Shown in pieces: positions 28,738 through 36,786 of a stretch of 44,078 bases of DNA. The DNA comes from Planctomycetia bacterium. GTDB taxonomy: Bacteria > Planctomycetota > Planctomycetia > Planctomycetales > Planctomycetaceae. The notes beneath the pieces are model-generated. The model was given only the letters and a program-made list of their open reading frames with translations, was not told where the DNA came from and ran no database searches. The position numbers and the translations under genes were made by a program. The stretch lies in assembly GCA_026400935.1 (NCBI GenBank), contig JAPLNX010000206.1, positions 1 to 44,078 on the forward strand. Direction: 5' to 3'. How positions within the stretch are numbered: the first letter of the stretch is position 1; each line of letters starts with the position of its first letter.

Positions 28738-31644
28738 TTACCAGACGTAGTTCAAACCGATCTTTGCTACGCCGTTCGATAATTCGACCGGAACGAGTAG
28801 CTCAAATCGGTTGCCGGCTGGGCGGATCGCTGGCAGTTTGCCTGCACCGACAATTTGCATCTTCAGGGCTCCGTCGATGAGGTACCAGCCATCAGCTCCA
28901 TCCTCCGCGACTTCGATCTTGCGACCAGTCGCTGCTCGCAGAGTGAGGTTTTTCAAACCGCTCGCATCACCGGCGGTCGCTGACAGCGCCAGCGTGCGGC
29001 CGAACGAAAGCTCTTTGCCAGACTTCTTCGCGACGACGTGATCGTCGATCGACAGGCGACCGAACTGATACTGCAAGATCGGACGACGAGCTTCATCAAA
29101 ACGATAGCCCTTGAACTTGTAGCCTTGATCCTTCGCCGGTTGGCTTGGCCATGCGGTACTCGCATCGGCGAGCAACGCAAACGGGACATCAGCGGGAAGC
29201 GCGAGGACGTTATCACCGAGCGGGTTTTGGAATCCGGGACCACGTCCGACCCAATGCTTCGAAGCGTCGATGAACTGACCCTGCCAAATCCACAATAGAG
29301 AGAATCGATCAACATCAAACGCGAGGTTCACTCCTTCCGGATATCCGACTGCGAACCCACGCGACGCTGTGATGTTGCCACCATCTTGTCCGGGGCCTTG
29401 CAGGAAGTTCCGATAAAGAATCGGTTCTTTGTCAGCGACGAGCACAATTGCTTCACGCACGATCCCGGCGGGGATTGCGGCATTGTTGCCGTCCGACAAG
29501 TATTTCCAGACAGCCTGCATCTGCTGTCCTGCATCGGCGTTCAAGACGTCCTTAATCGTCGCCATGCCAAACGGCCAAGGAGCTGGCATGCGAGTTCCTC
29601 GACGATAGACCTGCGGATCGGCGAGATATCGATAGAACCAATCCTCTCGCAATCGTCGCGTCATCGCGTTGAGGTTGATCGCCTGCACGCCGGTCGCGGC
29701 GTGTTCGTTAAACGAATGGCATTTGACGCACGACAAGCCCTTGTCACCGACAAGCTGTCGGCCCGCAGATTTCAGCCTCGGTAGTTGTTCTTCAAAAGTA
29801 ACCAAATTCGCCGCTGTCTTGAAGTCCGTTTCGGCAAACGCTTTCGCAAGCGAACCGGCACCAAACTTCGGCATCCGCGCGTGCATGTAGGGCCGATCTT
29901 TCGCTCCGTTTTGCAAGATATTCTGCAACGCCTCTTCGCGCAGCTTGTCACCCACACCGTCGAGTGCCGGAGGAATGCGACCTTCGTCACCCATCTCCGG
30001 GATCGTCGTTTCGAAGTACGCGTTTCGAACTTGCTCAACACCGCCCAACTTCCCGCGTTCATGACAAGCAAAGCAATTGAACGTGAGCAGTGCGTGAGCG
30101 ACAACATCAGCATTCGTCGGCTCGACCGCTTTGCTGACTGCCGCCAGCGCGGCGATCGTCGCCGATGTTTGCAGCGTACTCAGCTTGTAAAATGGCAAAC
30201 CTTTTTGAGCATCCGCCGCTAAGCAACCTCCGTTCGCCGCAAGTTTTGAAAGTGGTTTTGCTTTCAATTCGGAAGCGATCACTTTGTTGTCGTCTTTTAG
30301 TTGATGGCACGACGCGCAACCCAGTGTCGCAAACAGTTGCCGTCCTTTTGCAGCCAATTCCGGGACGATCTCAAACGCTTTATCGCTCCCGTCGTTGTTC
30401 ATCGGCTTCGGAATCTCGCGAGTCAACGTCACGAACGGTGCGGTTCCTTGTCGCTTCAATCCCGGGCCTTGCATGTCGAGCGTCAGCGTCCATTCGCCAC
30501 CGCCTTGAAAGTAATCAACGGTGATTTCGTGCGGACCAACATCGAGCGAGGTCCGACCTTCTTTGTCCGAATGAGGATGAACGCCGCCATTCTTGACCAC
30601 TTCTTTGCCATCAATCGCTAGCCGGCTGCCATCATCACTGCCAATCCAAAACTGGTACTGCCCCGGCTTGGCGATGTGCAAAAAACCGGTGAATCGCATT
30701 CCGAAATTGTTCTGGCGTTTGCCGACGGACAGATCGAAACCAGAAGCGGTTCCTGTCGCGATCGGTTTCAATTTGTCGAAGTCAGGCACGTCGTCCCAGC
30801 TCCCTTCAAAATAAGCATAATTCACATTGGGCGGAACTTTGTGGTCCTTGAAGAAGTAGCTTGCCACTTCGCGCGCTTCCTTCTCATTCAAATTGAAGCC
30901 CGGCATCCGACCCGATGGTCGCACGGCATGTGGGTCTTGCAAGAACTTTGCGAGGCTCGGCAACGTGTACTTCGCCGCGAGATCACCCAGCGGGACGACC
31001 GTTTGTGTGACAACTTTTTTCGGTGCGTCGTCATCGTCCTCATCAACTGACTGAGGCTGGGAAGCCTTCGGAATTGGCCCCGCTTCTTTGCGAGGTGCGT
31101 GACAGGCGACACAACCGAAGCGATGAAAGTGTTGTTCGCCCGCATTCACCGCACTGTGTTCTGACATCGCTTCTTGGGGAGCCCCCGTTGTCGCCAAAAA
31201 GTGAGTCAACGCTTCAACTGCTGCCGCTCGATCAGCCTCCGGCAGTGCCACCAAGAGGTCGGGCATCGTTGTGCCCGGCTTTGCCTGTTGAGGATTTGCG
31301 AGCATGGCCTTGATGAAGCTCAACCGCACACGCGAACCGACATTGTCGAGTACGGGAGCCTTCTTCAACGTGATCTGTTTTGCTGCCGCTCCGTCTGTGT
31401 GATGACAGGCGATGCACCCCAGTTCGCCAAGCAGCAACATCCCACCCAAACTCAAATCTTTCGGCACGTTGTTCCCGGTTGACTCAAAGAACCGCTCGAA
31501 GCCCGCCACGACAGAATGATTCGGGAACGGCTCAACCGGTTTTCCAATAGCGACCTTTGAGTCGGCGGCAGGAACTGTCAAAGCGGACATAACACAGATC
31601 ACCGCAGCATAAAGCGTTTGACGGAGTTGATCAGTCAAAGTCAT
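28738..31644 (-). CDS. Exported multi-haem cytochrome c with a PA14 domain
   Basis: The start is ATG 31644 (MTLTDQLRQTLYAAVICVMSA), preceded by GAGGA, with a signal peptide ending near VPAADS. The 968-residue protein has five CXXCH haem sites at about residues 77, 178, 443, 523 and 638, with candidate axial methionines (TMPDL, RMPGF, RMPKF, RMPAP). Between the second and third haem sites, about 277-395, is a PA14 domain (WDDVPDFDKL, GQYQFWIGSDDGSRLAIDG, HEITVDYFQGGGEWTL), a beta-barrel that usually binds carbohydrate. The C-terminal third is a beta-rich region with no assigned function. Such cytochrome/PA14 proteins are abundant in planctomycetes and are thought to act in the periplasm in polysaccharide or electron metabolism; the substrate is unknown. 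Confidence 0.85.
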   Translation of the reverse strand: MTLTDQLRQTLYAAVICVMSALTVPAADSKVAIGKPVEPFPNHSVVAGFERFFESTGNNVPKDLSLGGMLLLGELGCIACHHTDGAAAKQITLKKAPVLDNVGSRVRLSFIKAMLANPQQAKPGTTMPDLLVALPEADRAAAVEALTHFLATTGAPQEAMSEHSAVNAGEQHFHRFGCVACHAPRKEAGPIPKASQPQSVDEDDDDAPKKVVTQTVVPLGDLAAKYTLPSLAKFLQDPHAVRPSGRMPGFNLNEKEAREVASYFFKDHKVPPNVNYAYFEGSWDDVPDFDKLKPIATGTASGFDLSVGKRQNNFGMRFTGFLHIAKPGQYQFWIGSDDGSRLAIDGKEVVKNGGVHPHSDKEGRTSLDVGPHEITVDYFQGGGEWTLTLDMQGPGLKRQGTAPFVTLTREIPKPMNNDGSDKAFEIVPELAAKGRQLFATLGCASCHQLKDDNKVIASELKAKPLSKLAANGGCLAADAQKGLPFYKLSTLQTSATIAALAAVSKAVEPTNADVVAHALLTFNCFACHERGKLGGVEQVRNAYFETTIPEMGDEGRIPPALDGVGDKLREEALQNILQNGAKDRPYMHARMPKFGAGSLAKAFAETDFKTAANLVTFEEQLPRLKSAGRQLVGDKGLSCVKCHSFNEHAATGVQAINLNAMTRRLREDWFYRYLADPQVYRRGTRMPAPWPFGMATIKDVLNADAGQQMQAVWKYLSDGNNAAIPAGIVREAIVLVADKEPILYRNFLQGPGQDGGNITASRGFAVGYPEGVNLAFDVDRFSLLWIWQGQFIDASKHWVGRGPGFQNPLGDNVLALPADVPFALLADASTAWPSQPAKDQGYKFKGYRFDEARRPILQYQFGRLSIDDHVVAKKSGKELSFGRTLALSATAGDASGLKNLTLRAATGRKIEVAEDGADGWYLIDGALKMQIVGAGKLPAIRPAGNRFELLVPVELSNGVAKIGLNYVW

Positions 31645-31915
31645 ACGAAATTCCTCAACATGGCTTAAGCGAACGACCACAGAAAACCGACTCGAACACG
31701 CGATCACTGGAAACCTCGAATCACGGAGTGCTCAACTCTGTTGCGATGCAGACCGGATGCCAGTTTATATCGCTGGCTGGGCCAAATTGACCAATGCGAG
31801 CCAACACAAAAATTCGCGAGTGAAATTGAAATCAAATTTGCTCTCGTCGTGACATGACCTAGAGTTGCTAGGAACTGGGGAGTCGGTTGAGTCGAGTCAA
31901 AGATTGGATGCCATC

Positions 31916-32371
31916 ATGTTTCGCCAAAGTTCAAAATGTGCGTCACCGATACGCCGACGTGGTGCTGTCGCCGTCGAAATGGCATTGGTGCTGCCTATCT
32001 TTTGCACGATGGTTTTTGGCATCATCGAATTCGGGCGTGGCTTCATGGTCAGCCAACTGGTGACGAACGCCGCTCGCGAAGGTACTCGTCGCGCCATTGT
32101 GGACGGGAGTACGGACTCAGATGTAACTACGGCGATTCAGACGTATTTGAACTCAACCTGTAGCGTGGCGACAACAGACGTCTCGATCACGATTGCGGTA
32201 ACACCGGCCACCGGTAATCCGGCAAACCCGACGAATAGCCTCGCGTCCTGTTCATCAAAAGACTTGATCACGGTCACTGTCTCGGTCCCGTTTAACAAAG
32301 TCGCAATTCTCACCGGGAATTATCTCACCGGGAAAAACCTCACCGGAAAAGCGTCGATGCGGCATGAGTGA
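31916..32371 (+). CDS. TadE-like pilus/Flp assembly protein
   Basis: A 151-residue protein starting at ATG 31916 (MFRQSSKCASP). It has a basic leader, RRRGAVAVEMALVLPIFCTMVFGIIEFGR, in which a conserved Glu lies near the start of a single N-terminal hydrophobic helix. This is the TadE/TadG pseudopilin pattern, processed by a prepilin peptidase. The rest (AAREGTRRAIVDGST and beta-rich sequence) is typical. TadE-like pseudopilins act with Flp pili or related envelope assemblies. No other tad gene is here, so it is a lone copy, common in planctomycetes. A perfect terminator hairpin follows. Confidence 0.82.
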   Translation: MFRQSSKCASPIRRRGAVAVEMALVLPIFCTMVFGIIEFGRGFMVSQLVTNAAREGTRRAIVDGSTDSDVTTAIQTYLNSTCSVATTDVSITIAVTPATGNPANPTNSLASCSSKDLITVTVSVPFNKVAILTGNYLTGKNLTGKASMRHE

Positions 32372-32403
32372 CGGATCCAATCACATTTCTAAATGTCACC
32401 TCG

Positions 32404-32432
32404 GCCGATGTCCTTCGACATCGGCTGTTTTT
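32404..32432 (+). terminator. Intrinsic terminator after the TadE-like gene
   Basis: A perfect 9-base-pair stem, GCCGATGTC-CTTC-GACATCGGC, is followed by TGTTTTT. It begins 33 bases after the stop codon at 32371. Confidence 0.85.
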
Positions 32433-32541
32433 GTTGGCAAAGCATGCGGAGTGCCGGATCGCTCGCCCTCAGGCACGCGGTTGATAGAATCCCCACCGTA
32501 CTTGACCACATTCATCACCGTTGTGTCTGGAGGAGTATCCC

Positions 32542-33354
32542 ATGCGACGTTTCTGCTTTGCTGTGTTTTGTTCGTTGTTGGCCGTGGGGTCATGGAACTC
32601 TCCGCTGTTTGCGGAAGACAAACCCAAAGAAGCGGCGAAAGAAACTCCCAAAGAAGCTCCGAAGCCAACTCAGGCCGAATCGGATGCCATTGCTGCCGTG
32701 AAGAAGTTAGGCGGCTCGGTATTGCAGGTTGCTCAGAATGACAACCGGCTCGACATCGCCTTCCACTTGGCGGACGGCAAAGTCGGCGATGATCACGTGG
32801 CTGCGGTGAAGCCGCTCGGCAACATCATTTATTCTCTAAATCTGCGTGGCACAGAAGTCACCGACAAAGCTCTGGAACACATTAAAGATGCAAAGGGCCT
32901 CGTGCGTTTGCACCTTGAACGAACCAAAGTGACGGACGCTGGCTTGGCCCAATTGGCCGGATTGCAAAGCCTCGAATACCTCAACCTTTACAGCACAGAG
33001 GTCACGGATGCCGGCCTTCAATCGCTGGCCGCATTGAAGAATCTGAAACGCGTTTACGTTTGGCAGACCAAGATCACTGAAGAAGGCCAAGCGAAATTCA
33101 AAGCGGCTACACCAACAACGCAACTGATTCCAGACATCGCTCTCGAAAAGAAGCGAGCCGAACTCGAAGCGAAGCGCAAGGCGGAAGCCGAAGTGAAGGC
33201 CAAGGAAGAAGAAGCCAAGAAGAAAATTGAAGAAGAAAAGAAAAAGGCCGAGGAAGAGGCCAAGAAAAAAGAAGAGGAAGCCAAGAAAAAGGCTGAAGAG
33301 GAAAAAAAGAAGGCTGACGAAGAAGCCAAAAAGAAAGCGGAAGAAAAGAAGTAG
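32542..33354 (+). CDS. Secreted leucine-rich-repeat protein with a long Lys/Glu coiled coil
   Basis: The start ATG 32542 (MRRFCFAVFCSLLAVGSW) has GGAGGAG six bases upstream, and a signal peptide ends near LFAEDK. After an Ala/Lys/Glu-rich linker, residues about 80-195 form LRR units (IIYSLNLRGTEVTDKALEHI, LVRLHLERTKVTDAGLAQL, LEYLNLYSTEVTDAGLQSL, LKRVYVWQTKITEEGQ), the cysteine-free type frequent in planctomycetes. The last 65 residues alternate Lys, Glu and Ala in a continuous charged helix (KKAEEEAKKKEEEAKKKAEE). The total is 270 residues. It is probably a protein-protein interaction module outside the cytoplasm; the partner is unknown. Confidence 0.8.
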   Translation: MRRFCFAVFCSLLAVGSWNSPLFAEDKPKEAAKETPKEAPKPTQAESDAIAAVKKLGGSVLQVAQNDNRLDIAFHLADGKVGDDHVAAVKPLGNIIYSLNLRGTEVTDKALEHIKDAKGLVRLHLERTKVTDAGLAQLAGLQSLEYLNLYSTEVTDAGLQSLAALKNLKRVYVWQTKITEEGQAKFKAATPTTQLIPDIALEKKRAELEAKRKAEAEVKAKEEEAKKKIEEEKKKAEEEAKKKEEEAKKKAEEEKKKADEEAKKKAEEKK

Positions 33355-33362
33355 CGAAAAGA

Positions 33363-33421
33363 AGCGGCGGTTGTTTGACGAGGCTCAGGCTAGCCGCGTC
33401 CTACCGCCGCTACTCTTTTTT
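33363..33421 (+). terminator. Hairpin and T-run between convergent genes
   Basis: AGCGGCGG (33363-33370) pairs with CCGCCGCT (33404-33411) across a 33-base loop and is followed by CTCTTTTTT. It can end the LRR gene transcript. The distal arm overlaps the stop codon of the convergent Kelch-like gene. The loop sequence resembles dispersed planctomycete palindromes, but that is from memory only. Confidence 0.5.
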
Positions 33422-34420
33422 GGGCCAATCTTGAGGGAGTTCCAGTGACCAGACCTCACTGCTGAGGGGTTGGGCGTGGCCACCTGCGATCCAGAGTTTG
33501 TCTTGGAACACATAGGCGGACTGCTCGTGCCGTTCCTTCCAGGAGACTTCTGACTTCAATTGCTTCCACTCCTTGCCCTCTTTCGAGTACCAGACGTCGC
33601 CCCAGTTTTTGGACGGGTTATTCGACCAGCCGCCGAGCACAAACATGTGGTCGCGGTAGACCACCGAGGAAAACCAAAGTCGCGGTGAAAACGCAGCGTG
33701 TTCGGTCAACTGCGTCCAATGCTCACCATCTTCGGAGCACCAGACGTCATTAACCGCTTGATATTTCGGAACGTAGTTGCCGCCGCCGAAGACATAAATC
33801 TTGCCGTTAAGTACCACCGCTTGATGGTACGCTCGCGGAGACCATCCGGCGTCACTAGTCACCCGTGTCCAGGTCTTCCCATCAGACGAAGACCAGACGT
33901 CGTTCTTCAGGCTCTTGTCATCACCAAAATAGTAGTTCTCGGTCCCGCCGAGCATCCACATCTTCCCTTTGAATTCGACAACGGCAGCCGCGATACGCGG
34001 CGTCCAACCGGCGCTGGCGGTCGCTTGATCCCACTTCACACCGTCTGTCGATGACCAGACCTCGTTGCTCGCTCCGTGACCTTCGAGTCGCCCGTTGAAC
34101 CAGCCTCCCATGAACCACATCTTATCTTGAAACGTCAGCGTCATTGGCAGATCGCTGTGCTTCCAAGGAGCGTCGTTGGCAATCAGCTTCCACATCTTGC
34201 CATCCGCCGAACTCCACACGTCGCGCGGAGGAGCGTGGAATGAATCGAACCAGCCACCAAAGAGCCATAACTGGCCCTTGTAGACCAACTCTCCTTGCGA
34301 ATCGCGTGGCTGCCAGCCCGCTTTGTCGGTGACTTTGACCCAGTTGAAGACTTTGTCCTCCGCCAATCCGCTCGCCGACAGCAACAACAGGCTAATAAAC
34401 GCAGTGATCCAGACTCTCAT
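33410..34420 (-). CDS. Exported Kelch-like beta-propeller protein
   Basis: A 336-residue protein with a signal peptide (MRVWITAFISLLLLSASGLAED) and GGGG seven bases before the ATG. It consists of five to six repeats of a Kelch-like blade, each with a DVWSS.DG..W segment and a GGW or GG tail: KGQLWLFGGWFDS, KDMWFMGGWFNG-like, KGKMWMLGGTENYY, NGKIYVFGGGNY, RDHMFVLGGWSN, QDKLWIAGGHAQ. The repeats cover essentially the whole mature chain, so it is a stand-alone propeller without a catalytic domain. It probably binds a ligand or partner in the envelope. It lies 53 bases downstream of an exported protein gene on the same strand, so the two may be one transcript. Confidence 0.8.
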   Translation of the reverse strand: MRVWITAFISLLLLSASGLAEDKVFNWVKVTDKAGWQPRDSQGELVYKGQLWLFGGWFDSFHAPPRDVWSSADGKMWKLIANDAPWKHSDLPMTLTFQDKMWFMGGWFNGRLEGHGASNEVWSSTDGVKWDQATASAGWTPRIAAAVVEFKGKMWMLGGTENYYFGDDKSLKNDVWSSSDGKTWTRVTSDAGWSPRAYHQAVVLNGKIYVFGGGNYVPKYQAVNDVWCSEDGEHWTQLTEHAAFSPRLWFSSVVYRDHMFVLGGWSNNPSKNWGDVWYSKEGKEWKQLKSEVSWKERHEQSAYVFQDKLWIAGGHAQPLSSEVWSLELPQDWPKKE

Positions 34421-34473
34421 GAGTTACCCCTGATGATGTATGACGAACTTAGTGTGTACGAACGAACGAGTTA

Positions 34474-35358
34474 TCATTCTTGCCGGGTTGCCACAAAGCC
34501 AAACTTGCGAGTCGATAGCACCGCGGTCCCAGCCATCGTCGATTTGTCTGTGGTCCAAAGAAAGGCATCGATGGAAAGCTGTGCATTGGCGAGTTCGATT
34601 TCAAACTTCGCTTGATGTGGAACGTTCGAGACTTTGCCGAATAGTTCGTAACGGCTTTGTGATTCCGCCGAGACGTATTTCCCCAGGACTGTTCGGTTTT
34701 CGTCAACCGTGATCTCCCACACGCCGGTCCAACGACCGTCGACCGTGACCTTCCAGGTTCCAGCAAAGTCACGTGGTAAGACACCTTCGTGGTCGTTCGG
34801 ATTCGGCTTCACCCCTGTGCCTGCCACGACTTGCGAGCCGTTCATAGCGAAGAGCTTCGCGTCGCCAACTGGCTTCAAGACTCCAGCATCAGTCAGTTCG
34901 ATATCTGCTCCACCACCAGTCGGCACGACCTGCCCGATATCAAAACTGAATGACATACCCGAGAAGAGCATCACCTCTTTGCCGGTTGCATTCGCGATTC
35001 CGTCACGGTCACCGCGATACGTCACGAAGCGTTCGAGAACCAACACTGGCAGCGGTTGTTCGCGTCCTTTGACTTTGCGTTGGCCCCAAGCGAGCAACGC
35101 TTTCGCCAAATGGCCGTCATTCGTTTGCACAACCAAGCAAGGAGAGTTGATCTTCGTCGAAAGCGGTTTCCACTTCGAAGCGACCGACGATGACACTTCG
35201 GTCAGCGGCGTTGCTCCGGACGTAGACTTCTGCAATTCGGCAATCGCATGTTGGTCAAAGATGTCACCACCAAACGTGGCTTGTTGCCAAAGAGTGCAGA
35301 GTAGAAACGCCGACGTCGTGATTAACCAGTTTGTACGAACAAGAGAGAGTCGATTCAT
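34474..35358 (-). CDS. Exported protein of unknown function
   Basis: I start at ATG 35358 (MNRLSLVRTNWLITTSAFLLCTLWQQATFGGD), which gives a convincing signal peptide and 294 residues; the frame opens 95 codons earlier in sequence without gene-like character. The mature part has mixed beta-strand composition with a central GMSFSFDIGQVVPTGGGADIEL and a C-terminal FAGTWKVTVDGRWTGVWEITVDENR, suggestive of a lipocalin-like or beta-sandwich fold. I recognise no family. It probably shares a transcript with the Kelch-like gene downstream. Confidence 0.65.
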   Translation of the reverse strand: MNRLSLVRTNWLITTSAFLLCTLWQQATFGGDIFDQHAIAELQKSTSGATPLTEVSSSVASKWKPLSTKINSPCLVVQTNDGHLAKALLAWGQRKVKGREQPLPVLVLERFVTYRGDRDGIANATGKEVMLFSGMSFSFDIGQVVPTGGGADIELTDAGVLKPVGDAKLFAMNGSQVVAGTGVKPNPNDHEGVLPRDFAGTWKVTVDGRWTGVWEITVDENRTVLGKYVSAESQSRYELFGKVSNVPHQAKFEIELANAQLSIDAFLWTTDKSTMAGTAVLSTRKFGFVATRQE

Positions 35359-35895
35359 GTTTGGTTCCAGTCTGTAATCGCATACATAGCAGCCCGGCGA
35401 AGCCGCAAAAAAATCCGAAGAGCCAGATGCATCATTGAGGGTCAAGCATATCGGGCGCAATGATGTTTTGATGCATCTCTGACGGGTAATTCCGTGTCGA
35501 GTGACTCGGTAAGAAACGCTCAGTTCCGTAATTTCCCGGCTGGATGAGAATATCTTGGCGAGATCGTCCCGGCGAGTCGCTGAGCCGATCCACTTCACGA
35601 GCACTGACGGGGCCGGTGCGCCGCTGGCCGAAATGGACCTCAATGTGGTGCCGACTTCGATGACACGAACTCAATTTCGGAGAACCAATTGGTTGCCAAA
35701 GTTCACAGCCAACAGGAGAGGTTCCCGCCATTACAATTGTCTGTCAGTTCGAGGACAGGCGGAGCAGAGATCAAAGACCCGAAAATATTTGTGACTCAAA
35801 CGGAACGCTCTCAGGCTTGCTGTAACGAGCGGTTCTCGAAAAAGTGTGCCGTCGTTGTTTCATTCGCCAGTTCTGAATCAAGCAATGTCCATAAT
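35359..35895. other. Intergenic stretch upstream of both the unknown exported gene and the creatininase gene
   Basis: This 537-base divergent spacer contains no RNA gene, repeat or protein I can recognise. Short frames on both strands have poor starts and unlike composition. The promoters for both flanking genes must lie here or just beside it, but I could not place clear boxes. Confidence 0.5.
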
Positions 35896-35920
35896 CCCCA
35901 CTGAGTTCGACTCAGCGGGG
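35896..35920 (+). promoter_or_regulatory. Hairpin in the leader of the creatininase-family gene
   Basis: CCCC-A-CTGAG and CTCAG-C-GGGG pair with one mismatch around a TTCGA loop, 45 bases before the start codon. There is no T-run, so it is more likely an operator or mRNA structure than a terminator. Confidence 0.4.
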
Positions 35921-35964
35921 TGATCTGTATTGAAAGTCAAATTAACTTACTCGGAGACTCCCTA

Positions 35965-36723
35965 ATGCTACTCAGCGAAATGGCTTGGCCCGAAATTGGC
36001 AAACTTTCTCGTGACTTGCCGGTGATCATTCCTGTCGCTGCACTCGAACAGCACGGGCATCATTTGCCAGTGTTTACCGACAGCATGTTGCTCGGCGAAG
36101 TGGTGCGGCGGGTCAACGAGACGATGGGAGATCGAGTTCTCTTCGCGCCATTGATGTGGCTGGGAAACTCGCATCACCACATCGACTTTCAAGGGACGAT
36201 GTCCGCCAGTCCGCGAGTCTATCTCGACCTGCTCAACGACATGGCTGACAACTTGCTGACACATGGATTCCGTCGCTTGGTGTTTCTCAACGGTCACGGT
36301 GGAAACACGACACCGGGCAAACAAGCGGTCTTTGAGATGCGTCAGCGTTATCGAACGAGAGCTGACCTGCTGCTGCTCTTCACAACTTATTGGGATCACG
36401 CGAAACCAAATACCGGTCGCTCGGACCTCGTGCAATCGCAAATGGGACACGCCTGTGAATGGGAGACTTCGATGATTCAACGGATCGCCCCGCATCTCGT
36501 GAAGGATGTCAGTAAACTCGAAACCGTGCCGTTCGGATTCGCGTTTGAACCTGCTTATCGAGGTTGGATCACGAAAGATCGAACTGTCCCCGGACACATC
36601 GGCCATCCACAAAATGCGAACCCGGAAAAAGGGGAGTACCTCTTCCAATCATTTTCCACCGGTGTGGCCGAACTGCTTGAGCAAGTCATCGCGTGGGACG
36701 GACGTAGTTGGGAAACGATCTGA
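35965..36723 (+). CDS. Creatininase-family amidohydrolase
   Basis: The start ATG 35965 (MLLSEMAWPEIGKLSRD) is preceded by GGAG at eight bases. The 252-residue product has the family's metal and catalytic motifs: PVAALEQHGHHLPVFTD near the N-terminus, NSHHHIDFQGTMS, LNGHGGN and GHACEWETS. These supply the Glu, His and Asp ligands of the binuclear metal site. Family members hydrolyse creatinine or other cyclic or linear amides, act on a formamide in the archaeal deazaflavin/riboflavin route, or process the mycofactocin peptide. Which applies here is unknown. It ends 63 bases before the formate dehydrogenase operon on the same strand, which would fit a formate-yielding hydrolase, but that is only a guess. 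Confidence 0.82.
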   Translation: MLLSEMAWPEIGKLSRDLPVIIPVAALEQHGHHLPVFTDSMLLGEVVRRVNETMGDRVLFAPLMWLGNSHHHIDFQGTMSASPRVYLDLLNDMADNLLTHGFRRLVFLNGHGGNTTPGKQAVFEMRQRYRTRADLLLLFTTYWDHAKPNTGRSDLVQSQMGHACEWETSMIQRIAPHLVKDVSKLETVPFGFAFEPAYRGWITKDRTVPGHIGHPQNANPEKGEYLFQSFSTGVAELLEQVIAWDGRSWETI

Positions 36724-36786
36724 CGGCTGTGCCAAACCCAATCGCAGGACAAATGAGCGAAGAGCACTGAGCGGCGGAGACTTGTT

